A stretch of 64,000 nt of DNA from Postechiella sp039985655 (GTDB lineage: Bacteria > Bacteroidota > Bacteroidia > Flavobacteriales > Flavobacteriaceae), in the NCBI GenBank assembly GCA_039985655.1, contig JBDWSF010000013.1, positions 54,126-118,125 of the forward strand. The letters run 5' to 3'. This document shows, one piece after another, positions 52,863-61,770 of this stretch; position 1 is the stretch's first letter, and every line of letters begins with the position of its first letter. Under the pieces are notes generated by a model. The model saw nothing but the letters and a program-made list of their open reading frames with translations, had not been told where the DNA came from and did not search any database. A program made the translations under genes and the position numbers.

Positions 52863-54413
52863 ATGACAAAGGAACAAAAAGATAATTTGTTTATATTAGT
52901 GAAGTCACTATCTAAGTCCGAAAAGAGGCAATTTAAGCTTTATGTAGGACGCCTGGGTGTTAATGAAGATTCAAAATTTTTGACACTTTTTAATATTTTA
53001 GACAAGCTTACTAATTATGACGAAGGCGTTATTTTAAAAAAAGGGATTGTTAAAAAACAACAACTATCTAATTTAAAAGCGCATTTATACAAGCAAATTT
53101 TAATTAGTTTACGATTAAACCCTTCACATCAAGATATTAGAGTTCAAATTCGAGAGCAATTAGATTTTGCAACCATTTTATATCATAAAGGACTTTATAA
53201 ACAAAGTCTAAAAATTCTTGATAAAGCGAAAACTTTAGCTATTGCTAACGAAGAAAAAAATGTAGCTTACGAAATTGTTGATCTCGAAAAAGTTATTGAA
53301 TCTCAATATATTACACGTAGTCTGAGTACGAGAGCCGACGAACTTTCTATTCAAGCTAAAGCGTTGAGTTTACAAAATGTATTGGCGAGTAAATTATCTA
53401 ATTTATCGTTGCAATTATATGGTTTGTTTTTAAAAACAGGTTATATAAAGAATGATGAAGATTATCAAATTGTAACAAAATATTTTAACGACAGACTCCC
53501 AAAATACGATATTAATAAATTAGAGTTTAGAGAGAAACTTTGGCTTTATAAAGCCAGATTATGGTATAGTTTTTTAACCGTAGATTTTTTATCCTGTTAT
53601 AAGTATGCCTCAAAATGGGTGGATTTATTCTATAAGAATAAAAATATGATTATTTTAAATCCTGTCTTTTTTTTAAGAGGAAATCATTATTTATTAGAGT
53701 CTTTGTATTATTTAAGACAGTACGATAAGTTTAAATCATCCTTAAAAAAATTCGAAGACGTAACACAAGAAGCATGGTTTCCGCTTAACGATAATAACGA
53801 AAGTTTAACTTTCCTGTTTATATATAATAATAAATTTAATCTTCATTTTATAGAAGGTAGTTTTGACGAAGGTTTACCTTTAATCGATGATGTTTTAGAG
53901 CAACTAAAAAATTATAAAAATAGAATAGACGAGCATCACGTTATGGTGTTTTATTACAAGATTGCCAGTATGTATTTTGGTGCTGGTGAGAATAAAAAAT
54001 GTATCGAATTTTTAGATAAAATCATTAGTAACAAATCATTGCAAATGCGCGAAGATTTACTGTGTTTTTCTAGAATTTTGAATCTGGTAGCCCATTACGA
54101 AGCAGGTCTCGATTATAATTTAGAAGTTTTAATTAAAAGCACCTATAAGTTTTTAATTAAAATGGAAGATTTGCACGACGTACAAAAAGAATTTATCAAA
54201 TTCTTACGTGGTTTAGGCGATATTTATCCGCACGAAGTCAAAAACGAATTCAAAAAATTACACACGAAACTAAAAGAGTTCGAAAACGATCCCTATCAAA
54301 GTCGCGCCTTCCTCTATTTAGATATTATCTCGTGGTTAGAATCCAAGATTCAAAACCGCCCAATAGGATTGGTGATAAGAAATAAGTTTCACGCAAATCG
54401 AGATAAAAAATAA
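52863..54413 (+). CDS. Conserved hypothetical alpha-helical repeat protein (TPR-like)
   Basis: 516 residues, no signal peptide or membrane segment. The N-terminus contains a Lys-rich motif SLSKSEKRQFKLYVGRLG. The rest is nearly all helical with TPR-like spacing, for example ATILYHKGLYKQSLKILDKA and MYFGAGENKKCIEFLDKI. The function is unknown; it may be a scaffold or regulator. It diverges from leuA across 148 bases and is probably monocistronic. Confidence 0.75.
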   Translation: MTKEQKDNLFILVKSLSKSEKRQFKLYVGRLGVNEDSKFLTLFNILDKLTNYDEGVILKKGIVKKQQLSNLKAHLYKQILISLRLNPSHQDIRVQIREQLDFATILYHKGLYKQSLKILDKAKTLAIANEEKNVAYEIVDLEKVIESQYITRSLSTRADELSIQAKALSLQNVLASKLSNLSLQLYGLFLKTGYIKNDEDYQIVTKYFNDRLPKYDINKLEFREKLWLYKARLWYSFLTVDFLSCYKYASKWVDLFYKNKNMIILNPVFFLRGNHYLLESLYYLRQYDKFKSSLKKFEDVTQEAWFPLNDNNESLTFLFIYNNKFNLHFIEGSFDEGLPLIDDVLEQLKNYKNRIDEHHVMVFYYKIASMYFGAGENKKCIEFLDKIISNKSLQMREDLLCFSRILNLVAHYEAGLDYNLEVLIKSTYKFLIKMEDLHDVQKEFIKFLRGLGDIYPHEVKNEFKKLHTKLKEFENDPYQSRAFLYLDIISWLESKIQNRPIGLVIRNKFHANRDKK

Positions 54414-54417
54414 GTTT

Positions 54418-54576
54418 TGGGCGTTACCCGAAAAGGGTCGGGTTTTCCGCTATATCTTTTTAAACCGTCGTAGCGAGGACGAAGGACGTGGCTATTTGTT
54501 AAAACTTATGTTACAAACAAAGTTCAAAACTTTCTGATTTTTAAAAAGGATGCCGCATCAACCCCTAACGCGGAGC
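54418..54576. repeat. Longer intergenic repeat element, copy B (reverse orientation, expanded centre)
   Basis: The left end GGGCGTTACCCGAAAAGGGTC and the right end CCGCATCAACCCCTAACGCGG are reverse-complement relatives of the two ends of 37760-37848. The centre (54460-54540) is longer and different. With the copy at 60400-60486 this makes three elements. Confidence 0.5.
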
Positions 54577-54582
54577 CAGTGA

Positions 54583-54963
54583 TTATTGATTAATTTGTTT
54601 TAGTATAAGGTCTAAGTTGGAATCAGATAATTGAAAGTTTTCTCCTAAATAATCTCTTGCGTAATTTCCATTTCGAATAGGTCTTTTTTTATAAAACTCA
54701 TTCATGAAATCTTCAAGATTAAGTTTTTTTGAGATATCAAGATTTGTAAACTCTTGTTCAATATGTTTTATAAAATCGGCTCCTAAATGGTGAAAGTATG
54801 CTATTTCGAAAACTTCATTTTTTTCTATTAAATAATATCCTTTATTATTAATTTTTGAATACCGGTATCCTAATTTTTTTAAGCAGTCATAAATCCCCTT
54901 TTCAAAGAATGTGATTTTTTTTCGTCCATTTTTATATTCGTAAATATCTGCTAGTTTTATCAT
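54583..54963 (-). CDS. Small hypothetical protein
   Basis: 126 residues, no signal peptide. Lys/Tyr-rich N-terminal half (YKNGRKKITFFEKGIYDCL) and a helical C-terminal half ending SDSNLDLILKQIN. No family is recognised; the style resembles short N-terminal pieces of virus-type primase/helicase proteins, but this is too weak to use as a name. It stands alone between a repeat element and the SAM riboswitch promoter region. Confidence 0.6.
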   Translation of the reverse strand: MIKLADIYEYKNGRKKITFFEKGIYDCLKKLGYRYSKINNKGYYLIEKNEVFEIAYFHHLGADFIKHIEQEFTNLDISKKLNLEDFMNEFYKKRPIRNGNYARDYLGENFQLSDSNLDLILKQINQ

Positions 54964-55139
54964 TATTAAGTATTGTTTTACCTGAATGGGAGAAGTCTTT
55001 TTTATTTCGACTTTAAATATAATGAAAACTTTTTCAAGCTAAGTTAAGAGTTTTTGTCAGGGTTGAATGTGTTTTTAATAGCATTTTAGATGCTAAGAGA
55101 AGTGAGAATTCATAAAAAACAAAAATATCCATCAAAAAA

Positions 55140-55172
55140 TTTGGATATTAACTTTTTCTGAACGAATATTTG
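55140..55172 (+). promoter_or_regulatory. Promoter of the methionine locus
   Basis: TTTG (55140-55143), a 21-base spacer and AATATTTG (55165-55172) fit the Bacteroidetes promoter with one mismatch in the -7 box. Transcription would start about 30 bases before the riboswitch. Bases 54964-55139 show nothing else. Confidence 0.5.
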
Positions 55173-55205
55173 CATTCACAAAGTTCAAAGAACACATATT
55201 GAAAT

Positions 55206-55326
55206 GTTATCAAGAAAGGTGGAGGGATAGACCCGTTGAAACCTTAGCAACCCTTTACACTTAGTAAAGAAGGTGCTAAATTCTACTTAAATTACCGATT
55301 CATTTATCGGTATTTGGATAGATAAC
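55206..55326 (+). ncRNA. SAM-I (S-box) riboswitch
   Basis: P1 is formed by GTTATC (55206-55211) and GATAAC (55321-55326). The conserved core AAGAAAGGTGGAGGGA, then CCCGTTGAAACC and TTAGCAACCC, followed by the AAGGTGCTAAATTC segment, matches the S-box consensus. A variable stem ACCGAT/ATCGGT precedes the closing P1 strand. It lies 170 bases before a homocysteine-forming sulfhydrylase gene, as expected for SAM repression of methionine synthesis. Confidence 0.92.
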
Positions 55327-55379
55327 CCAACAAAATTACTTTCCGTAATTTGTAAAACTCTTTATAACATTTTTCTATT

Positions 55380-55414
55380 AAGTACACTTTTTAAGTGCAT
55401 TTGGCTTTTTATTT
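55380..55414 (+). terminator. Expression-platform terminator of the SAM riboswitch
   Basis: AAGTACACTT (55380-55389) pairs with AAGTGCATTT (55393-55402), followed by GGCTTTTTATTT. A smaller stem AAATTAC/GTAATTT at 55333-55351 lies between it and the aptamer and may be the alternative fold. Confidence 0.6.
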
Positions 55415-55495
55415 AAGCGCGAAATCGAAGATTCATTAATTTGAAGAAGAATCATTAAATTACGCGGTAACCAGTTAATTAAAAACATTAGAAAA

Positions 55496-56770
55496 ATGAG
55501 CGATCAAAAATTAGCAACAAACGCATTACATGCAGGGCATGACGTAACCACAAACGGAGGCACAAGAGCTGTGCCTATTTATCAAACAACATCGTATGTT
55601 TTTAATAACTCAGATCATGCAGCAAACCTCTTTTCGTTAAAAGAACTTGGATTTATTTATACACGACTTAATAATCCAACAAATCAAATATTACAAGATC
55701 GTTTAGCAGCAGTAGAAGGTGGAATTGGAGCCGTTGTATTTGCATCAGGAACAGCAGCTATTGCAACAGGCTTGTTAACACTGTTAAAATCAGGAGACCA
55801 TATTGTAGCTTCAAGCAGTCTTTATGGCGGAACATATAATTTATTAAGTGTAACCTTACCAAGATTGGGTATTACAACAACATTTGTAGATGCTTCTAAC
55901 CCAGAAAATTTTGCTGCTGCTGTACAGGATAATACAAGAGCATTTTTTGTAGAGTCTTTAGGGAATCCAAAATTAGATGTATTAGATTTAGAATCTATTT
56001 CTGTGCATTCAAAAGCAGCAGGAGTACCTTTTATTGTTGATAATACAGTAGCAACTCCAGTATTGTTAAATCCTTTAAAGCACGGAGCGGATATTGTAAT
56101 TCATTCGTTAACGAAATATATTGGCGGTCAAGGAACTTCTTTAGGTGGAGCTATTGTTGATGGAGGAACTTTTAATTGGGCAAACGGAAAATTTCCTGAA
56201 TTTACAGAACCATCAGCAGGATATCATGGTTTAGTTTATCATGAAACTTTAGGAGCAGCGTCATATGTTTTTAAATTAATTTTAGAAGGATTAAGAGATT
56301 TTGGAGGTGCTTTAAGTCCAACAAATGCTTTTAATATTATTCAAGGTTTAGAAACACTTCCTGTTAGAATTAAGCAACATAGTGCAAATGCACTTGAAAT
56401 CGCAAAATGGTTAGAAGCTCAAGAAGAAATTGCTTGGGTAAATTATCCAGGATTAGAAAGTAGTAAGTACAAAACATTAGCAGATAAATATTTACCAAAA
56501 GGACAAAGTGGTATTGTAACATTTGGTCATAAAGGTGGTTTTGATGCAGCTAAGAAAATTGCAGATAACACGAAATTGTTTTCATTATTAGCAAATATTG
56601 GAGATACGAAATCTTTAATCATTCACCCAGGAAGTACAACGCATCAACAATTAGATGAAGCCGAACAAGAATCTGCTGGTGTATCTAGTGATTTAATTCG
56701 TTTGTCAGTTGGTATTGAAGATATAGACGACTTAAAAGCAGACTTAAAAGCGGCTTTTGAAACGATATAA
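55496..56770 (+). CDS. metY: O-acetylhomoserine aminocarboxypropyltransferase (sulfhydrylase)
   Basis: PLP enzyme that makes homocysteine from O-acetylhomoserine and sulfide. 424 residues, the length typical of MetY. Features are NALHAGHDVTTNGGTRAVPIYQTTSY, RLNNPTNQILQDRLAAVEGG and the Schiff-base Lys in IVIHSLTKYIGGQGTSLGG. First gene after the SAM riboswitch. The next gene carries a homoserine O-acetyltransferase domain that would supply its substrate. Confidence 0.94.
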   Translation: MSDQKLATNALHAGHDVTTNGGTRAVPIYQTTSYVFNNSDHAANLFSLKELGFIYTRLNNPTNQILQDRLAAVEGGIGAVVFASGTAAIATGLLTLLKSGDHIVASSSLYGGTYNLLSVTLPRLGITTTFVDASNPENFAAAVQDNTRAFFVESLGNPKLDVLDLESISVHSKAAGVPFIVDNTVATPVLLNPLKHGADIVIHSLTKYIGGQGTSLGGAIVDGGTFNWANGKFPEFTEPSAGYHGLVYHETLGAASYVFKLILEGLRDFGGALSPTNAFNIIQGLETLPVRIKQHSANALEIAKWLEAQEEIAWVNYPGLESSKYKTLADKYLPKGQSGIVTFGHKGGFDAAKKIADNTKLFSLLANIGDTKSLIIHPGSTTHQQLDEAEQESAGVSSDLIRLSVGIEDIDDLKADLKAAFETI

Positions 56771-56784
56771 TTAAAATAAATTTT

Positions 56785-56817
56785 AGATCTGTCAAGTTTC
56801 AAAAACCTGACAGGTCT
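56785..56817. repeat. 33-nt palindrome, type I (metY - metX fusion gap)
   Basis: AGATCTGTCAAGTTTCAAAAACCTGACAGGTCT, a slightly degenerate type I copy, followed 13 bases later by a type II copy. Confidence 0.8.
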
Positions 56818-56830
56818 TGAAGAGCATAAT

Positions 56831-56861
56831 AACCTGCAAGGTTTCAAAAACCTTGTAGGTT
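56831..56861. repeat. 31-nt palindrome, type II (AACCTGCAAGG...)
   Basis: AACCTGCAAGGTTTC with complementary AAAACCTTGTAGGTT; it ends 14 bases before the TTG start of the fusion gene. Same pairing of type I and type II as after proB. Confidence 0.75.
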
Positions 56862-56874
56862 TAAAACAAACCAA

Positions 56875-59800
56875 TTGAAACATCCTTTACAACATATAAT
56901 AATTAAAGATTTCGTTACGCAAAGTAACGTGCTTAATTCAGAAATAAAGCTGAGTTACCAAGTCTTTGGAAAAGCATTAGGAAGCGCTCCTATTGTTTTA
57001 GTAAATCATGCTTTAACAGGAAGTAGTGAAGTCGCAGGAGAAAATGGCTGGTGGAAAGATCTGGTTGGAGACGACAAAGTTATCGATACGAAACTTTATA
57101 CTGTTTTAGCATTCAATATTCCAGGTAATAGTTTTGATGGTTTTGTAATAGATAATTATAAAGATTTTATTGCGAGAGATGTCGCAAGTCTATTTTTAAT
57201 TGGACTTGAACGTTTGGAAACAGGAAAACTATTCGCAACCATTGGCGGGTCTTTAGGTGGTGGAATTGCCTGGGAAATGGCGGTGTTAAAACCAGATTTC
57301 TCAGAGCATTTAGTCGTAGTAGCAACCGATTGGAAATCTACCGATTGGTTAATTGCTAACTGTCAAATACAAGAGCAATTTTTATTAAACTCTAAGCATC
57401 CAGTGCATGATGCTAGAATGCATGCGATGTTGTGTTACCGTACACCAGAATCTTTTAAAGAGCGTTTTCAGCGTTCTAAAAATGACGATTTAGAGATTTT
57501 TAATGTAGAAAGTTGGTTGTTGCATCACGGTAAAAAATTGCAAGAGCGTTTTCAATTATCAGCGTATAAATTGATGAATCAGTTGCTTAAAACAATTGAT
57601 GTTACAAAAAACAGAGCAGACGATTTTAATGTTTTAGAAAACATTGAAGCTAATATTCATATTGTTGGAGTCGATTCCGATTTGTTTTTTACAGCCGAAG
57701 AAAACAGACAAACACATAAACAATTAGCAGTTACACATCCTAATGTGACGTATAACGAGATCCATTCCGTTCATGGTCACGATGCGTTTTTAATGGAGTA
57801 TGAGCAACTAGAAAAAATAATAGAAGGCATTTTTGTGCCAGATTCTAAAAAGAGAAGAATGAAAGTATTAAAGTTTGGAGGTAAATCTTTAGGAAATGGA
57901 GATGGATTAAAGCGAGTGCTTTCCATTATAGAAAATAAAGTAAATAATGGCGATCGTATTAGTGTTGTAGTTTCGGCTAGAGGATCTGCAACTGACGATT
58001 TAGAAGATATTCTTAATACCGCTTTAAAAGGAGGTGATTATAAAGATAAACTTGAAGCTTTCAAGCTTTATCAAAAAGAACCATCAAAAACAATTGATTT
58101 TTCTGAAGAATTTTCAATTTTAGATAAGCTTTTTGAGGGGGTTAGTTTACTTCGTGATTACAGTCAGAAAACAAAAGATAATATTTTAGCACAAGGTGAA
58201 TTATTATCCATAAAACTAGTGTCGCAATTACTTAACGATAGAAATATTGAAGCTGTAGCAACCGATTCTAGACAGTTAATAAAAACGAATGATGCCTTTG
58301 GTAATGCACAGCCTATTGCTAAATTATCTAAGGATAACGTAAACGCACATTTTAAATCTAAGGGGAACGTTGTAAATATTATAACAGGATTTATCGCGTC
58401 TAATTTAAAAAACGAAACAACCACTTTAGGGCGAAACGGCAGTAATTATACAGCAGCATTAATTGCTAATTATTTAGATGCCGAAGAGCTTCAAAACTAT
58501 ACACATGTAAATGGTATTTATACCGCAAATCCAGATTTAGTGGCCGATGCTGTAAAAATCAGAGAATTATCGTTTAGTGAAGCAAATGAATTAGCAAATT
58601 TTGGAACTACCGTTTTACACGCAAAAACCATTATTCCTTTAGTTGAAAAAAACATCAACCTTCGGATTTTAAATGTCTTTAATCCAGATGATGAAGGCAC
58701 GTTAATTACGGCAAAACCAAGCACAAAAGAAGTCACATCTTTATCCGTTTTAGACGATGTGGCGTTATTAAATTTAGAAGGCCGCGGTTTGTTAGGTAAA
58801 ATAGGTGTCGATGCTAGAATTTTTAAAGCCTTAAGTAGTTATAATATTAGTGTTAGTATTGTATCACAAGGCTCTTCAGAAAGAGGCATCGGATTAATTA
58901 TTAATGCCGATCAAGCTACACAAGCCGTTATAGCTTTAGAGCGCGAATTCGAAAGTGATTTTTATTCGCAAGATGTCAATAAAATAGGAGTGAATGATGA
59001 TGTCGCTGTAATATCTATTGTAGGTATCGAATTAAGTTCATTTCATAAACCGTTTAATGCGCTTATTAAAAATCAAATTACGCCCATTTTATTTAATAAT
59101 ACCGTTACAGGAAGAAATGTAAGTTTAGTTGTTAAAAAAGAACAATTACATAAAGCGGTTAATGTTATTCATGGTGAAATTTTTGGAATTTCTAAAAAGA
59201 TAAACATTGCCATTTTTGGTCACGGTGGTGTTGGTGGTGCTTTAATTAATCAGATTTTAAAGTCTAAAGATGATATAGAAAAACGTAAAGGCATCAGCTT
59301 AAATGTGTTTGCCATTGCGAATTCTAAGAAAGTGCTTTTAAATAAAAATGGTGCCGATACGCATTGGGCAGAATCTATTAAAGATGGTGGGGAGTTTGCC
59401 GTTGAAGATATTATCATCTATGCGAAAAATCATCATTTAGAAAATTTAATTGCAGTTGATAATACAGCAAGTTCAGAGTTTTATAAAAACTACATTCCGT
59501 TTGTAGAAGCAGGGTTCGATTTGGTATCATCAAATAAAATAGCGAATACCATTTCACATGATTTTTATAAGGATTTAAGAATTCAGCTTAAAGAAAACAA
59601 TAAGCAATATTTATACGAAACTACTGTTGGTGCCGGTTTACCTTTAATTGATACGATTAAATTATTACATGAATCTGGCGAAAACATTACAAGAATTCGT
59701 GGTGTGTTTTCAGGAACGCTAAGTTATTTATTCAATAATTTTTCAGTTGAAGACAAACCGTTTAGCGAAATCATTCAAGAAACAATTGATAAAGGTTTTA

Positions 59801-60270
59801 CAGAGCCCGACCCTAGAGAAGACTTTTCTGGAAATGATGTGGCTAGAAAACTGTTAATCCTTGCAAGAGAATTAGATTTGCAGAATGAATTTGAAGATGT
59901 TGCCGTTCAGAATTTAATTCCAGAAGCCTATCAAAATATTCCTGTAGAATCATTTTTAAAGCAATTAAATGTTTTAGATGATGAATTTCAGAAGATAAAA
60001 GAAAACCAAGAAGCTGGCTATGTATTAAGATATGTTGGTGATTTATCAGGCGATTTATCTCAAGACAAAGGAAACTTGGAAGTGAAATTAGTGTCTATTC
60101 CAGAAGATAGTACATTAGGTCATATAAAAGGTTCTGATGCTATTTTTGAAATATTTACTGAATCTTATGGCGAGCAACCTATTGTAATACAAGGTGCAGG
60201 TGCCGGAGCAGAAGTGACGGCACGAGGTGTCTTTGGAGATATATTGAGATTATCAAAGCATATTAATTAG
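56875..60270 (+). CDS. metX-thrA: Trifunctional homoserine O-acetyltransferase / aspartokinase / homoserine dehydrogenase
   Basis: This is one frame of 1131 residues from a TTG start; the first internal ATG comes too late. Residues 1-~325 are an alpha/beta-hydrolase of the MetX type: NHALTGSSEV, the nucleophile Ser126 in GGSLGGGIAWEM, and the late His in VHGHDAFLMEYE. From 329 (MKVLKFGGKSLGNGDG) an aspartokinase domain runs to ~770 with ACT motifs such as GLLGKIGVDARIF. From ~777 (IAIFGHGGVGGALI) a homoserine dehydrogenase domain follows, with GAGLPLIDTIK and DPREDFSGNDVARKLLILAR. It phosphorylates aspartate, makes homoserine and acetylates it for MetY. It lies within the SAM-riboswitch locus. 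Confidence 0.93.
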   Translation: MKHPLQHIIIKDFVTQSNVLNSEIKLSYQVFGKALGSAPIVLVNHALTGSSEVAGENGWWKDLVGDDKVIDTKLYTVLAFNIPGNSFDGFVIDNYKDFIARDVASLFLIGLERLETGKLFATIGGSLGGGIAWEMAVLKPDFSEHLVVVATDWKSTDWLIANCQIQEQFLLNSKHPVHDARMHAMLCYRTPESFKERFQRSKNDDLEIFNVESWLLHHGKKLQERFQLSAYKLMNQLLKTIDVTKNRADDFNVLENIEANIHIVGVDSDLFFTAEENRQTHKQLAVTHPNVTYNEIHSVHGHDAFLMEYEQLEKIIEGIFVPDSKKRRMKVLKFGGKSLGNGDGLKRVLSIIENKVNNGDRISVVVSARGSATDDLEDILNTALKGGDYKDKLEAFKLYQKEPSKTIDFSEEFSILDKLFEGVSLLRDYSQKTKDNILAQGELLSIKLVSQLLNDRNIEAVATDSRQLIKTNDAFGNAQPIAKLSKDNVNAHFKSKGNVVNIITGFIASNLKNETTTLGRNGSNYTAALIANYLDAEELQNYTHVNGIYTANPDLVADAVKIRELSFSEANELANFGTTVLHAKTIIPLVEKNINLRILNVFNPDDEGTLITAKPSTKEVTSLSVLDDVALLNLEGRGLLGKIGVDARIFKALSSYNISVSIVSQGSSERGIGLIINADQATQAVIALEREFESDFYSQDVNKIGVNDDVAVISIVGIELSSFHKPFNALIKNQITPILFNNTVTGRNVSLVVKKEQLHKAVNVIHGEIFGISKKINIAIFGHGGVGGALINQILKSKDDIEKRKGISLNVFAIANSKKVLLNKNGADTHWAESIKDGGEFAVEDIIIYAKNHHLENLIAVDNTASSEFYKNYIPFVEAGFDLVSSNKIANTISHDFYKDLRIQLKENNKQYLYETTVGAGLPLIDTIKLLHESGENITRIRGVFSGTLSYLFNNFSVEDKPFSEIIQETIDKGFTEPDPREDFSGNDVARKLLILARELDLQNEFEDVAVQNLIPEAYQNIPVESFLKQLNVLDDEFQKIKENQEAGYVLRYVGDLSGDLSQDKGNLEVKLVSIPEDSTLGHIKGSDAIFEIFTESYGEQPIVIQGAGAGAEVTARGVFGDILRLSKHIN

Positions 60271-60276
60271 ATTTGT

Positions 60277-60298
60277 CATTCCTGCGTAGGCAGGAATC
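60277..60298. repeat. Short hairpin ATTCCTGCGTAGGCAGGAAT
   Basis: ATTCCTGC/GCAGGAAT around GTAG, just after the fusion gene. It can serve as a terminator or processing hairpin. Confidence 0.55.
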
Positions 60299-60314
60299 TG
60301 TATAAATAAAAAGT

Positions 60315-60346
60315 AGACCTACAAGGTTTTAGAAATCTCGCAGGTT
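60315..60346. repeat. Palindrome, type II, degenerate
   Basis: GACCTACAAGGTTTTAG with AAATCTCGCAGGTTA; arms complementary with a few mismatches. Third type II copy. Confidence 0.55.
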
Positions 60347-60399
60347 AACTCGTAAAGAAATAAAAAGTTTAGGTTTGAAACTGACTTTAGCGGATAGGT

Positions 60400-60486
60400 A
60401 CATTAGGGATTGAACGGCGTGTTTGAACTCCCCGATTTTTTTGGAGGGAGTGAGTAGTGAAAGCCCGACCCGATAGGGAAATGTCC
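60400..60486. repeat. Longer intergenic repeat element, copy C
   Basis: CATTAGGGATTGAACGGCG through CTCCCCGATT, GGAGGGAGTGAGTAGTG and AAAGCCCGACCC matches 37760-37848 base by base over most of its length. It lies just before the MetZ-type gene. Confidence 0.65.
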
Positions 60487-60513
60487 AAATAAAAATTATT
60501 AAAAAGAATAAAA

Positions 60514-61680
60514 GTGAGCAATAAAAAATTTGAAACTGAAGCAATTCGTACACAGTCTGAAACGACACAATTTTCAGAACATTCTGTACCTTTATATTTA
60601 ACCTCTGGATTTGTATTTGATGATGCTGAGGAAATGAGAGCGTCGTTTGCCGAAGAAAAACAACGGGATTTATATAGCCGTTATAGTAATCCTAACGTTA
60701 ACGAATTTGTAGATAAAGTGTGCTTAATGGAAGGTGCTGAGGCAGGTTTTGCCTTTGCTAGTGGAATGGCTGCTGTGTTTTCTACGTTTGCTACGCTGTT
60801 GGATGCAGGAGATCATGTGGTGTCTTGTAGTTCTGTTTTTGGCGCAACACATGGTTTATTTACGAAGTATTTTCCAAAATGGAATATTGAATGTTCTTAT
60901 TTTAATATAAATGAAGTTGAACGTGTTGAAAGTTTAATTCAACCGAATACTAAATTTATTTATGCAGAAACACCAACTAATCCTGGGGTTGATGTGTTGG
61001 ATTTAGAGTATTTGAGTGCTATTTGTAAAAAACACAACTTGCTGTTGGTTGTAGATAATTGCTTTGCAACGCCTTATTTACAAACCCCCATAAAACATGG
61101 TGCCGATTTAGTTATTCATTCCGCTACCAAATTAATGGATGGGCAAGGGCGTGTTTTGGGAGGTGTTACAGTTGGTAAAAAGGAATTGATTAGAGAGATT
61201 TATTTATTCTCTAGGCTTACTGGTCCAGCAATGAGTCCTTTTAACGCTTGGGTATTATCAAAATCTTTAGAAACCCTAGCTGTTAGAGTAGAGAAACATT
61301 GTGAAAATGCCTTAAAATTAGCAACCTTTTTAGAAGCGCATCCAAAAGTAAAATGGGTGAAATATCCTTTTTTAAAGTCGCACCCTAAATATGACGTTGC
61401 AAAAAAACAGATGAAAATGGGAGGCAATATTGTTGCTTTTGAAGTAGAAGGTGGTATTGAAGGAGGTCGCGCCTTTTTTGATGCTATAAAGATGTGTTCA
61501 TTATCTGCAAATTTGGGCGATACAAGAACTATTGTAACGCATCCTGCGAGTACAACACATGCTAAAGTAGAAGCAGAAGTAAAAGCTGCAGTAGGTATTA
61601 CAGATGGTATGGTGAGGTGTTCTGTAGGATTAGAACATATAGATGATATTATAGCTGATTTAGAACAGGCTTTGGGTTAA
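60514..61680 (+). CDS. metZ: O-succinylhomoserine sulfhydrylase-type PLP enzyme
   Basis: 388 residues from a GTG start. Cys/Met-metabolism PLP family: RYSNPNVNEFVDKVCLMEG, ASGMAAVFSTFATLLDAGD and the Schiff-base Lys in VIHSATKLMDGQGRVLGG. The length and sequence are closer to MetZ than to the 424-residue MetY upstream, so the locus has two different sulfhydrylases. It could act on O-acetyl- or O-succinylhomoserine, or have a gamma-lyase/synthase role. The acetyltransferase in the neighbouring fusion favours an acetyl substrate. Confidence 0.87.
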   Translation: MSNKKFETEAIRTQSETTQFSEHSVPLYLTSGFVFDDAEEMRASFAEEKQRDLYSRYSNPNVNEFVDKVCLMEGAEAGFAFASGMAAVFSTFATLLDAGDHVVSCSSVFGATHGLFTKYFPKWNIECSYFNINEVERVESLIQPNTKFIYAETPTNPGVDVLDLEYLSAICKKHNLLLVVDNCFATPYLQTPIKHGADLVIHSATKLMDGQGRVLGGVTVGKKELIREIYLFSRLTGPAMSPFNAWVLSKSLETLAVRVEKHCENALKLATFLEAHPKVKWVKYPFLKSHPKYDVAKKQMKMGGNIVAFEVEGGIEGGRAFFDAIKMCSLSANLGDTRTIVTHPASTTHAKVEAEVKAAVGITDGMVRCSVGLEHIDDIIADLEQALG

Positions 61681-61723
61681 ATAGAGAGCTTTTTTAATAT
61701 TTTTTATAAATGAAATAATGACC

Positions 61724-61764
61724 TAATATTTAATAGTTTATTAAATATTAACAATTTTTTTTAA
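61724..61764 (+). terminator. Terminator after metZ
   Basis: TAATATTTAATA (61724-61735) and TATTAAATATTA (61739-61750) form a perfect 12-bp A/T stem with a 3-base loop, followed by ACAATTTTTTTT. Confidence 0.75.
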
Positions 61765-61770
61765 AATCAT

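Noticed and set aside
54583..54963. Phage primase/helicase fragment
   Set aside because: The resemblance is in style only; no motif of those families is visible, so it stays hypothetical.
36633..56861. CRISPR-like array from the repeated 33-nt palindromes
   Set aside because: The copies are kilobases apart, there is no regular spacing and there are no cas genes.
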